A program made the position numbers and the translations under genes. The notes beneath the pieces were generated by a model. The model made no database searches. It worked only from the letters and a program-made list of their open reading frames with translations, and was not told the origin of the DNA. From contig JAHDVF020001251.1 in NCBI GenBank assembly GCA_022606425.2, positions 2,714,501 to 2,778,500 of the forward strand: 64,000 nt of DNA, written 5' to 3'. Numbering within the stretch: the first letter of the stretch is position 1; each line of letters begins with the position of its first letter. Positions 53,940 through 63,943 of the stretch are shown piece by piece. The stretch is from Lepidostoma basale. Its lineage: Eukaryota; Arthropoda; Insecta; Trichoptera; Lepidostomatidae.

Positions 53940-54580
53940 AACTAACTAACCATTACGCCGTCTCTCCGGAGGGGTAGGCAGAAAGAATGAAATGCCACAC
54001 TGTTCCGTCCTGACATACTTCTCTCGCTTCCTCTACATTCATACATCTTGTCATGCACGCACGTCGATTTCTCAGACTCCTCACGTGACCGACATTCAAT
54101 ATTTGATTTATTTGATCGTGCCACGTTTTCCTCTATTTCTGGTTCCATTTACATCGTTAACATATAATTTTTTTACCATTCTTTCTTCATTCATTCTTTC
54201 CATATGTCCAAACCATCTTAATGACCCCTCATTATTTTGTTCATGACACCATCATTCGCACCGCATTCACTTCTTGTATTTTCATTTGACACTATCATAC
54301 AGAGTATCCACACATTTGTCTAAGAGATCTCATTTCTACTGCATTTATTCTACTTTCATCCTTCTTTTGCCAGTTCCATGCTTCGCTTCCATACATAAGG
54401 GTCGGTAGAAGAACACCATTGTTCACTGCCATTCTAGCTTTTTTGGATAGGTTTTTGTTTGCGATGACAACTTTAAGTGCACCATTCACTTTGTTGCCTG
54501 CCCCAACCCTTCTTTCCATATCCCTCTCCACTCGCCCATCTCTTGTAAACATACTACCTAAATACACAAACTCAATTACT
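53940..54580 (-). mobile_element. Family A non-LTR 3' end
   Basis: The minus strand reads YLGSMFTRDGRVERDMERRV, GAGNKVNGALKVVIANKNLS, NNGVLLPTLMYGSEAWNWQK and RSLRQMCGYSV, then frameshifted WFGHMERMNEERMVKKLYVN, to the tail aactaactaaccattacgcc. It lies about 115 bp downstream of exon M in antisense. Confidence 0.9.
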
Positions 54581-54639
54581 AATCATTACATAATCTATAC
54601 ATTTCATAATTATGTGTTATCTACCAGGTGTATCCATAA

Positions 54640-55480
54640 GTCTTTTCGGTTTCACTAAAAGATGGCGCCACCAAACAGTATGCGGCGTATGAATGTGACA
54701 CTACGTCAGTTTGTTCTTCCTACATTAACCTACACACACACACAAGTTGAGTCCGCCAAACAATAGCGTCTGTGTTGTATCGTTCAGTGATCATGTCAAC
54801 GTTTGTACCTGAAAAAGAAGCTTTTCTTATTTAATCAAAAGAAAAAGACTGTGGAAATTCATCGTTTGCTAGTAGAAACATATGATAGCTCCTTCGATTA
54901 GAACATGTGAGGCATGGTTTCATCAAATCACTCCGGCAACAAGACCATGCTTTGTGTCTGGTGGGACGATTGTGTATTATGAACTCAAGAGCGGTATTGT
55001 GTATTATGAGCTCTTGAAGCCCGGCGAAACCGTTATTGCACAACCCTATCTCCAACAAATGATTAATTTAAATCACGCATTGATGGAAAGACGACCACAA
55101 TGAGCCAGAAGACATGGCAAAGTGTTTTTGTTACACGACAATGCGCAGCCTCACACAGCAAAACCAGTGAAAGACACCTTGAAATCACTTGGATGGGACA
55201 TCCTTCCGCACTCGCCGTACTCCCCCGACCTGGCGCCATCTGACTATTACCTCTTTGCATCAATGCGTGCTCGCTGAGCAGAACTTCAGCAATTTAGAGG
55301 AAGTTGGAAAATGGCTCGACGAATGGTTTGCCGCAAAAGACAAACAATTTTTAAGGCATGGATTCATAACTTACCTGAAAGAAATTATAAAAAAGAAATA
55401 TGAAGAATTTATAAAAAAGAAATATGAAATGGAGGAGAGAAAAAAGTCAATTAATATGGTGTACTACATATTACTATGGT
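54640..55480 (+). pseudogene. Mariner transposase relic, near full span
   Basis: From ATG at 54794: MSTFVPEKEAFLI, then shifted QKKKTVEIHRLLVETY and APSIRTCEAWFHQI (helix-turn-helix part). After a deletion it reads ELLKPGETVIAQPYLQQMI, VFLLHDNAQPHTAKPV and LGWDILPHSPYSPDLAPSDY. HDNAQPH and SPYSPDLAPSDY are the second and third catalytic Asp regions of mariner. At least four frame changes or stops. The left edge starts near gtgtatccataagtcttttc (54628). Confidence 0.88.
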
Positions 55481-55485
55481 GTACT

Positions 55486-55675
55486 ACAAAGAAATCAAAT
55501 ATTGAATGTCGGCCACGTGAGGAGTCAGAGAAATCGACGCGCGTGCATGACACAATGTATGAATGTCGAGGAAGCGAGAGAAATATGTCAGGTAAGAAAA
55601 GTGTGGCAGTCCATTCTTTCTGCCTACTCCTTCGGGGAGACACCGTGATGGTTAATTAGTTAGTTAGTTATTTTT
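55486..55675 (+). mobile_element. Family A 3' tail
   Basis: NVGHVRSQRNRRACMTQCMN, VEEAREICQVRKVWQSILSA; tail ggttaattagttagttag. Begins abruptly inside or next to the mariner relic. Confidence 0.88.
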
Positions 55676-55845
55676 TCCCTTTAAATCGATATTAGGATAT
55701 TAAGATATTGATTATTTGCAGCAATTTCTAAATAAAAATATTTTGTAATCTCGTATTCTATGATTTGACATTGAATTATTTTTATCCAGTTAAAAAAAAA
55801 AACATTTTTCGACAGGTTAATTAAATTGTTATTTTTTCCTTGTAG

Positions 55846-55929
55846 GGTTTTGGTCCCGACAACGGACTACAGGCGCCGTACCCCGGAAGCCCCACGAGAC
55901 AGGGGAGCAGCCCTGGTGGGCCCTTATAG
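55846..55929 (+). CDS. Ca-alpha1D: Cav1 alpha-1 exon N: last exon as placed
   Basis: Phase 0 after exon M: GFGPDNGLQAPYPGSPTRQG, SSPGGPL and TAG at 55927-55929. Acceptor tccttgtag ends 55845. The channel would end here, shorter than the fly tail, which continues about 100 residues. Coding-like composition continues past the stop in the +1 frame (VGPYSGGPSSYSPSPARSGD), where fly has GPSSLSPQHQPYSG, so a frameshift in the assembly or a further splice (donor-like tcag|gtgacc at 55968) is possible. Confidence 0.68.
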   Translation, partial: GFGPDNGLQAPYPGSPTRQGSSPGGPL

Positions 55930-56374
55930 CGGAGGCCCATCTTCTTATAGCCCCAGTCCGGCCCGGTCAGGTGACCCCCACTCCCACACCCTGTCCCCCC
56001 CTCCAGTCACCCTCACACTTTCAGGGGTATTCAATTTCCACTTGCAGTTTTAATGTTTTTTTAATTACAATTATGTATAACAAATTTTATTAATCTACGT
56101 ATAAAATAAACTTACAACCATAATTAATTTATTAATTTTGTTTTTATTTAATAATTATTTTTATGTTCTTTTAAATTAAATTTTATTAGATAAGGAAATA
56201 TAAATGTTTATTAAAAATACGAGTTTATGTATTAAATCAATTTTTGTATTTTTTTTTTCAAAAGTTCTCAGCTGCTTACAGTCAGATTACGAAAGCTCAT
56301 AAAAATCAAAAATCATTTTCTAAAAAAACTATGGAACAAGCGTGAGTTTTGATTTTAGATTTTTTCAAACTTCT
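55930..56374. other. 3' flank or intron of the channel gene
   Basis: GC-rich and Pro/Ser-coding in one frame to about 56040, then AT-rich. No clear poly(A) signal can be assigned; aataaa occurs by composition (56105). Confidence 0.45.
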
Positions 56375-56620
56375 TCTCTTCTTCTTCCCTTTTGGTAGAC
56401 TCGGGAGTCTGTTATTTCAGGCGAGTCCTCTTGAGATGCTGAACTCCAGCTTTCTCTCCACCGTTTCGGGGGTCTTCCTGGTCGGCGTTGTCCGTTTGGC
56501 GTTCCATGGAGAGCTATGTGTGGTATCCTATTTGAGCTCATCCTTTCTACGTGTTGATGCCAGTATCGCCGTCTTTGACGTCCCCATCTGACCACATCTT
56601 CGACCTCGCAGATTTTCAAA
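56375..56620 (-). mobile_element. Family B 3' end
   Basis: The minus strand reads KICEVEDVVRWGRQRRRYWH, QHVERMSSNRIPHIALHGTP and GRPPKRWRESWSSASQED; tail ttcttctcttcttcttcc at about 56370. Confidence 0.9.
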
Positions 56621-56639
56621 CTAAGATTCTTTATCTATT

Positions 56640-56840
56640 GGATAACTAAAATGTCAACAAATGTTTCTTCATTGCATCAAAGATCTCACTTTTTCTATTC
56701 TTCTAGGAGTTTTATTAAATTTTATATGGAATGACCTGTTTCACCCTTCTAAGGCATTATCATATGTGCTTTAAAAGGGCGATATATGTCATTCCATATA
56801 AAATTTCATATATCTCCTAGAGGACAGACATTTTCATTAA
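56640..56840. mobile_element. S1 snapback element
   Basis: ttcttctaggagttttatta and aatttcatatatctcctaga around aaggcattatcatatgtgct; abuts the next S1 copy. Confidence 0.85.
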
Positions 56841-56849
56841 TATTAATTA

Positions 56850-57595
56850 TTAATACAAATGAAAACGTCAGTTTTCTAGATGTTTCATTACATTTTATGG
56901 GAATGACATGTTTCGCCCTTCTAAGGCATTATCAGATGTGACGAAATTTCAGCTCTTTGCTGTTTATATACATTTTTATTTTATTTTATATATTACATAA
57001 TACTTAGAATCATCACCGCGTCTCCCGCGGGGCGAAAAGAGAAGGATGGAGTGCCGCATCGGTTAAAGTGTGATAGTCCATTCTTTCTGCCTACCCTTTC
57101 GGAGAGACGGCGTGATGGTTAGTTAGTTAGTTAGTTACTTAGAATCATTAGTCACCTTGAAATATGTAAAATCATTTGTAAACAATTTGTAAGATGTTTT
57201 TCTTAGAAACACTTTATTTCATCCTACCTCAAATAACTTATTTTTGATTTATATAATATCATTTAGTATCCCCTAACTATGTAACCATTGTTATAAAATA
57301 TCTTAACGAGTTCCAAGAAACACTTTCCAATATTTCTGGACCTACCCAAATAATTATTTGTTAAAAATGTATGAAGTCACATCAATTTTCATTAATTACC
57401 ATATTCTACTCCATTTTTTAGTGTATATAAACAGCAAAGAGCTGAAATTTCGTCACATTTGAATGCCTTAGAAGGGTGAGACATGTCATTCCCATAAAAT
57501 ATAATAAAACTTCTAGAAAACTGACGTTTTCGTTCGTATTAATTATTTAATATGGAGTTTTACATCATTGTTCAAGAAACAATAATAAGAAAAGA
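56850..57595. mobile_element. Large S1 fold-back with nested inverted repeat
   Basis: S1 arms (aatgaaaacgtcagttttct .. cattatcagatgtg; gaatgccttagaagggtgag .. ttaatatggagtttta) enclose a second inverted pair, gacgaaatttcagctctttgctg (from 56941) and its complement ending at 57459. Within this loop lies the short chimeric element at 57014-57135. Confidence 0.88.
57014..57135 (+). repeat. Short chimeric SINE-like element, 13-bp duplication
   Basis: Head caccgcgtctcccgcggggc, aaaagagaaggatggagtgc, cgcatcggttaaagtgtg, then the family A 3' end (cagtccattctttctgccta .. ggttagttagttagt). Flanked by tacttagaatcat at 57001-57013 and 57136-57148, a perfect duplication, so the 122 bp moved as one unit. 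Confidence 0.9.
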
Positions 57596-57774
57596 GATGG
57601 CCCGAAATAGCTTCTTCAAAATGAAGAAACTATTTTGGCCCTAGCGGCCTCCAATCAGTTTAAGTAGAAGGAATGAGATTTATTTGCAAATACAGTGAAA
57701 CCCCTATTTTACGCTTTTTAAGGGACGGAAAAAAATGTAATGGAAGGTATTGAAAAAGAACACATTTAATTTTC

Positions 57775-58260
57775 AAATTTCAATTGCATCTCAATAGAGA
57801 CGAAGACGTAAACTGGAAACTGAACATGGATGATCAAGGTGTTTACAGGACTTATGACCTGTCATTGGTTGGGTTAAGCGCACGCTTCATGTAATTACAA
57901 CATTCCCCATTCCACCTTTGTTATTTGTGATCATGCATGACAAATTTTTGGAAGATGTATATATACTTCAAAATCCATATTTATCTTCACGTGGCAGTTT
58001 CAGTCAGCCATCTTTGTAGATTTGGTTGCACTAGTGAATTTTTTCAAGAATTAACCTATACAACCGACCCACTAACGCCATCTATGGAGAATGATTTTCG
58101 GCATTTAGCAAACTACCTTATTAACACAATGTGAAGGCTGTTGACCAACATATTGTTAGAAGCCGCTAGGAGTATTATTCCATTCTATATGCCAAAGAAT
58201 TTTGACCAGAATATTTGAAGACCAAATATTTGTGAATGTATACCTGTATACAAATCCTGG
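57775..58260 (+). mobile_element. S2-related long element inside the pogo-like element
   Basis: attgcatctcaatagagacg, tgacctgtcattggttgggt, caacattccccattccacct, ttggaagatgtatatatact, cctatacaaccgacccacta, ttcggcatttagcaaactac. Inverse of 44500-44890. Confidence 0.85.
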
Positions 58261-58348
58261 AAACTGAACATGGATGATCAAGGTGTTTACAGGACTTATG
58301 ACCTGTCATTGGTTGGGTTAAGCGCACGCTTCATGTAATTACAACACA
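58256..58348 (+). repeat. Direct duplication of S2 segment
   Basis: ctggaaactgaacatggatg through cgcttcatgtaattacaaca repeats 57810-57902 exactly as far as I can read. It is about 450 bp from its source. Confidence 0.9.
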
Positions 58349-58654
58349 TTTAATTATTTTTAAATCACGTAGATCAGTTCTCAAAATGCGTCAACCAAAA
58401 TGAAACCAATGTAAAAAGAAAGAAATATTGTAAATGGCAATCGCAATTAATGTCAAAAAGAACGAAGCGTTACAAATCGAGTCGAAAACCGAATGACAGA
58501 AGGACAGATGTTAAATCAAAATCAGATGCGCGTAACTCGCATATTTTGAATATTTTTGATGTAAATTGCGGGAAAAAAATGTTAAAGCAGGTAATTTATG
58601 TACTTATCGGGATTGAAATAATTAAACGCAGTTGACGGGAATCGGAGATCGACG

Positions 58655-58860
58655 TCTTTCATTTTAGTGAAGGTACGTTCAGAGGACAAATACTCTTGAC
58701 TTTAGAAAGTATCTTGTCTTCCTAATGTCGAACCATCTCTAATGCATTCCTGGTATTATGTTTTATTTTCATAATATCGTACCTGTACTCAATAGATGCC
58801 TTAAACATTTTGCTGTTTATAATGTCTTTTGAGTAAATAAACTGATTTGATTTAACCGGT
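58655..58860 (+). mobile_element. Jockey-like 3' end, + strand
   Basis: ggtacgttcagaggacaaat, tctaatgcattcctggtatt, tactcaatagatgccttaaa, ending ataaactgatttgattt. Complement of 2998-3200. Confidence 0.82.
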
Positions 58861-59091
58861 GAAAATTGAAATATGTTGGCCAATCACCACGTCGCTCGCC
58901 GACCAATCACAGCCGAAACGATGTGCCGAATAATTGTCAAGCGCGCGTAACTCGCATATTTTCGACATAAATTCTGGAATAAAAACGTTAAAGCAGTTAA
59001 AATATGTACTAAAATATATCGGGACTGAAATAATTAAATGCAATTGGCGGGAAAATGTTAAATACGGGGACGTAAAATCCGAGTTTCACTG

Positions 59092-59474
59092 TAAATTTTT
59101 GTATGAATTTTGTTTTTACAGTCGTAAACCAATGTCAACAGCTGTGAACTTTAAAAAATATTTGATTTTAAATATTTATAAATGTTATCATAATCACAGC
59201 ATGCAAAATACAGCCTTTTGGTAACTCACCTATTGAAATCAAATTTTAGTTAAATAAAATTGATGTCATAGAAAAAAAGATATTTACCTTGAGTAAAAAT
59301 ATTATTTGGACTGTATTTTGAATGCAGTGACGTATATTTGAAGTGAGATTTTAAAACATTGCCTCATTCATAAGTTACACATTATCAAAATGGAGTCAAA
59401 AAGTCATTACAAAATGGCGTCCCACAATATTACTTCACTTTGATTATGTTTTATTAAATTGTATAGTTTTTCAC
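59092..59474. other. Unassigned
   Basis: AT-rich; no feature recognised. Confidence 0.4.
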
Positions 59475-59690
59475 GTAAACAAGGCAGCTGCAATCTCTGG
59501 CCCTTTAAAAACCACAATATGGAAAAACAAAGACATGGCCATTAAGAGTAATATGAGAATCTATAAAGCATGCGTAAGACCAATAATAACATATGGCGTC
59601 GAAGCAAGGGCAGACACAGTAAGGACCAAACAAGTTTTGAGGACTTCCGAGATGAAGACACTGACAAATCACTAATACATTCAAACGTAA
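59475..59690 (+). mobile_element. Family B scrap
   Basis: AAISGPLKTTIWKNKDMAIK, MRIYKACVRPIITYGVEARA, DTVRTKQVLRTSEMKTLTNH; cut at about 59665. Confidence 0.85.
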
Positions 59691-59824
59691 AGAGTAAAAA
59701 ATATATACTAATGTCTCACACACATCCCACATTTTCTTCTATGTCTGTTGATATGTTCTAGTTTCTGTCAGAACAACTCTTTCAAGAATATAAATAAGAG
59801 AGGAACAAGAATATGAAGTAGTTA

Positions 59825-60248
59825 TCTATATATATAAAACAAAATCGTTTTAGTTACACCATTTATAACTCAAGAACGACTAGACCGATTTTGATGATCT
59901 TTGATTTGTTGGATTTGTCTCTGTCCCGAATAGCAGAATAACTATTTAAACATCGGAAAAAATCGACCCGAGTGCATCTCATCCAGCAAATATAATAGTT
60001 TAACAGAAAGGAGTGCAACAATGCTACGTGAATCAGTTCGATTCGCTTCAATAAAGCAAATCCCTTGCTGCCGTGTGAAGTACATTCACATCAATGTAAT
60101 TCAAATACTTTTCATTTAGATTTTTGCACATTTATTGAACTTAATTCATTTTGTCTTAATAAATAACTGAATTTAATTAAACTAATAAGTTAACACAACA
60201 TTTATTGATTCTAAGGCGGTGCGAAGTTCGGCGGTGCTGGTCAGCTAG
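59825..60248 (+). mobile_element. Helitron-like non-autonomous element
   Basis: 5' end TC at 59825 (tctatatatataaaacaaaa) right after an A; 3' end ggtgctggtcagCTAG at 60248, right before a T, with gcgaagttcg forming a small hairpin about 20 bp inside. TC..CTAG ends in an A/T site are the Helitron hallmarks. The inner text (ctcaagaacgactagaccga) is typical of insect Helitrons as I remember them. No Rep/helicase. Confidence 0.75.
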
Positions 60249-60264
60249 TTTTTAATAAATATAA

Positions 60265-60870
60265 TTTTAATCTTCTTCTTCTTCACTTTTGATAGACTCA
60301 GGAGTCTGTTATTTCAGGCGGGTCCTCTTGAGACGCTGAACTCCAGCTTTCTCTCCACCGTTTCGGGGGTCTTCCTGGTCGGCGTTGTCCGTTTGGCGTT
60401 CCATGGAGAGCTATGTGTGGTTTCCTATTTGAGCTCATCCTTTCTACATGTTGATGCCAGTATCGCCGTCTTTGACGTCCCCATCTGACCACATCTTCGA
60501 CCTCGCAGACTTCTCGGATTGCTGTATTCCTAACTCGATCACGTAGGGTCTTGCCAGCTATAGCGCGGAGTGTTTTCATATCGGTTGTCCTGAGCATGCT
60601 CTTTGTTTTGACAGTGTCTGCCCTCGATTCAATGCCATATGTGAGGATTGGTCGCACACAGGTCTTATAGATGCGTACCTTGCTGTCAGTCCTCATGTCC
60701 TTGTTTCTCCATATGACATCTTTCAGGCAGCCTGCAACTGCTACAGCCTTATCTACCTGTGACCTTACTTCTCTGGGGAGGTCATTAGAGCTGGTTACTT
60801 TGCTTCTGAGATATCTGAATTGGTCTACCTGTTCAATTTTATCTTGGCGTACGGAGACTTCGCATCTTTT
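60265..60870 (-). mobile_element. Family B non-LTR 3' end
   Basis: The minus-strand ORF 60298-60696 reads DSKVRIYKTCVRPILTYGIE, LRAIAGKTLRDRVRNTAIRE, CEVEDVVRWGRQRRRYWHQH and GRPPKRWRESWSSASQEDPP, all open here. Further upstream sequence (VDQFRYLRSKVTSSNDLPRE) is frameshifted. Tail cttcttcttcttc at about 60272. Confidence 0.92.
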
Positions 60871-61430
60871 TATTATTATTATTTATTTCATAATTTTAAT
60901 ATGTAAATAAAACAGTGCCAATGTTTTAAAATCTCGTCAAAACATTTTATTGTATATTTATGAAATTAAAAGACAATTACTAACATTGTAAACAAAGTTA
61001 TTAAACTTTAATCAAAGTAAATTTATAAAATGTTATTCTTTTCGTTTTCGATACAAATTTGAAATTTTTTATAAACATTTGATGTTCTAGTGGAATTTTC
61101 ATAATTCCAAGATGTATAAATATATGTAATTAATATATTTAAAAAAAAAAACCTTTGGATAATCTATAAGGACTGCATTATAATATTAACTATATATGAA
61201 AAACTAAAAATATAGAATGTGTAACACAATGGGTGTGGAATGTTTTTTTGTAATATATGTGCGTATGGCATCATTTTTTTAAGTATTGTAATTTGGTGTA
61301 ATATACGTATAAATATTTTTTCTGTTGGAATCTACTTAGGGTGCTTCGATGGCTTATTGTAAAAACTCGACAAACACATTAAATGTCTGCTAATTCTGAG
61401 TCATTTGTGAATTGTACAACCGATCAAATG
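60871..61430. other. Unassigned AT-rich flank
   Basis: No gene or repeat recognised. Confidence 0.4.
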
Positions 61431-61433
61431 GTC

Positions 61434-62112
61434 ATTCTTCTTCTTCGAATGCCATGTCAGGTCCTTCTGGCGTAGGCCTCTCTGTCCTGTGCTAGACGGA
61501 ACAACTCCCCAACTCCTTGATATTTTAATTGTATCTCAATAGAGACGAAGACGCAAACTGGAAACTGAACATGGATGATCAAGGTGTTTACAGGACTTAT
61601 GACCTATCATTGGTTGGGTTAAGCGCACGCTTTATGTAATTACAACATTCCCCATTCCACCTTTGTTATTGTGATCATGCATGACAAATTTTCGGAAGAT
61701 GTATATATACTTCAAAATCCGTATCTATCTTCACGTATCAGTTTCAGTCAGCCATCTATGTAGATTTGGTTGCACTTGTGAATTTTTCAAGATTAACCTA
61801 TACAACCGACCCACTAACGCCATCTATGGAGAATGATTTTCGGCATTTAGCAAACTACCTTATTAACACAATGCGAAGGCTGTCGCCTAACATATAGTCC
61901 TTGATATTCTTGAGCCAGGACATCTGGGGTCTTCCCACACCGCGCCTACCCTCGATCTTCCATTTCATGATATGGTGCAGTAGATTGTATTTCTCGTTGC
62001 GGAAAATGTGTCCCAAATATACCCATCTTTCTAGACATCGGACAAAATATTCTCTTCCTACTCTGGCTCTATGTAGCACCCCATTGTTGGTTACCGTATC
62101 AGTCCATGAAAT
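61434..62112 (-). mobile_element. Non-LTR RT C-terminus, split by S2-related element
   Basis: The minus strand from 62110 reads ARVGREYFVRCLERWVYLGH, IFRNEKYNLLHHIMKWKIEG and RRGVGRPQMSWLKNIKDY. After the insertion, 61524 down to about 61440 continues IKELGELFRLAQDREAYARR and a (GAA)n tail. Joined without the insertion the protein reads through, so the inserted piece (61525-61897) is recent. Confidence 0.85.
61525..61897 (+). mobile_element. S2-related long element with 11-bp target duplication
   Basis: Same order of words as 57775-58260. Flanked by tccttgatatt at 61514-61524 and 61898-61908, within the codons of an RT fragment (NIK). 373 bp. Confidence 0.88.
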
Positions 62113-62515
62113 CCAGCCATTAAGAGTAAGATGAGAATCTATAAAGCATGCGTAAGACCAATAATAACATATGGCGTCGAAGCGACAGACACAGTAAGGA
62201 CCAAACAAGTTTTGAAGACTTCCGAGATGAAGACGCTGAGAACCATAGCAGGCAAGACACTGAGAGATCGCGTGAGGAACACCAGAATAAGAGAGATATG
62301 TGAGGTTGAGGATATTATAAGATGGAGCAGACAGTGAAAAAGGGACTGGTACAGTCATGTTAAAAGAATGGACACCACCAAACTCCCCTATATTGCACTA
62401 CATAATCAGCCTCATGGGACTCGTCCTCGTGGAAGACCTCCTAAAAGATGGAAGGACAGCTGGGAGTCTACCTCACAGAAGGAGCAACTCTCTGAAGAAC
62501 AGACCACATAGGACA
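62110..62515 (+). mobile_element. Family B 3' end, head to head with the preceding fragment
   Basis: MRIYKACVRPIITYGVEATD, LRTIAGKTLRDRVRNTRIRE, ICEVEDIIRWSRQ, then a stop (TGA) where WYSHVKRM follows, RLPYIALHNQPHGTRPRGRP-like, SWESTSQKEQLSEEQTT. Confidence 0.88.
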
Positions 62516-63144
62516 AAATCAGAAAAAATATAAATCATACAAAAAAAATGTCCAAAATTGTCAAAAATACGTTTTTTTTTGTGTTTGGTGAGTTTTTACA
62601 AAAAACCAATGAACAATGTTTTGTTACGAAAAAGGTTTTAGAAAGATACTTCTTTATTGTTGATTTGTGCTCATATATGAGCAGTTTATATGTGTGTGAA
62701 TGTCTAGATGTTGAATTTAAATTATGTATTATAATAAAAAAATACCCTTAAATATTAAAATATATATATTAAACACATTTCCCTTTCTAAAGGATAGAGT
62801 TGACATTAAAAATTGGGGTGAAATGTAGCCATATTATATTGTATTCGAGTTTTAAAAAATGATGTGTCAAAACACAGTGAAGCAAACAAAAAGAATAAGT
62901 TAATTAGGAATTAATTTGAATCAAATGAAAGTAAAAATAACAAAATGCCATCTGTGGGTGCAAATGGTAAACTGGTGTTGAATTGTTGTTTATTAGTGCC
63001 ATCTATGGGTCAACACGCGTAACATTATCAGACTATTAAAATAAAATCTTGCAAAGGTTTATATCTGATTTTTTTCCGTTAACTAGACGTATTTGAATTT
63101 AAAAAAAAGGAATTATTGCTGAATTGTAAAGCAAACTTGAATTA
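62516..63144. other. Unassigned
   Basis: AT-rich. Two short similar phrases (aaatgccatctgtgggtgca, agtgccatctatgggtcaac) lie 50 bp apart. No gene seen. Confidence 0.4.
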
Positions 63145-63367
63145 ATTTATTGTTTCTTGAATAATAATATAAAACTTCATTTTATATCATTACATAATAC
63201 GAATGAAAATGTCTGTTTTATTTCAGTTTATGGGAATGCCATATTTCGCCTTTTTAAGGTATTATCAAATGTCAAACACATTTGATAATGCCTTAGAAAG
63301 GCGAAACATGTCATTCCTTTAATCTGTAATAAAACTTTTAGAAAACAGACGTTTTCATTCTTACTAA
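63145..63367. mobile_element. S1 snapback element
   Basis: Outer left flank ttgtttcttgaataataata, arms aatgaaaatgtctgttttat and aaaacagacgttttcattct around caaatgtcaaacacatttg. The right outer flank (expected attaattatttaatatgg) is split by the piggyBac element. Confidence 0.9.
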
Positions 63368-63943
63368 CCCTTACCACTCCATTATTTTTTGATATTGTTT
63401 GTCAGCCAACTCTAATTTAAATAATGTCAAAATATTTTTATTGATAGGTAGTTACAAAAAATATCGTTAAAAATTCATTTGTAATGATTTATTCTTCAAA
63501 TAAAAAACAATTTACAAAAAACATTATGGACTACTTATAGTTTTGCATAGTATGTTACTTTTTAAAAACATCTCCAGGATGGAGACCAGGTTTTCTGGAA
63601 CAGGTCTCAAAAAACCACACTGTTTCCCGTCTTCCCCCTGGAATCTTTTTTTACTGCACACAGTACAGTCTTTAGAACCTTTGTCCAGTTTCGCAATGAA
63701 GTGGGGCTTGTACTCTAATCGCTCCTCTGCATGACGTATCACGCCAAGTTCCCACCATTAGGTTATGTGAATTTGCAAGGATTATTTTATAGTAAAATAA
63801 AAACGGAAAACAGTCAAAATCTTATTAAAACGTGAAATTTAATGTTTTTTTAACAATGACACTTGTCAAGTTTTGCATGCGAAAACACACCGCGCACGCA
63901 ATATAGCCATGCCGGCTGCCATTCGACAAAGGAGTGGTAAGGG
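63368..63943. mobile_element. piggyBac-type remnant with perfect 13-bp TIRs
   Basis: CCCTTACCACTCC at 63368-63380 and its exact complement GGAGTGGTAAGGG at 63931-63943. Right side TTAA (63944-63947), left side CTAA (63364-63367), that is the TTAA duplication with one change. Inside, the minus strand 63524-63742 reads RHAEERLEYKPHFIAKLDKG, SKDCTVCSKKRFQGEDGKQC, which resembles the Cys-rich C-terminal domain of piggyBac transposases. Most of the transposase is deleted (576 bp in all). Confidence 0.85.

Larger units (their letters stand above)
57693..59091. mobile_element. Pogo-like DNA element with nested insertions
   Basis: TIRs cagtgaaacccctattttac and (complement of the right end) cagtgaaactcggattttac; TA on both sides (57691-57692, 59092-59093). 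Such ends are typical of the pogo/Tigger branch of Tc1/mariner. Inside are an S2-related long element, a jockey-like tail and two copies of gcgcgtaactcgcatatttt (58528, 58945). No transposase seen. Confidence 0.8.

Noticed and set aside
58450..58635. 61-codon basic ORF as a gene
   Set aside because: Lies inside the pogo-like element, partly duplicated at 58945, with no family resemblance.
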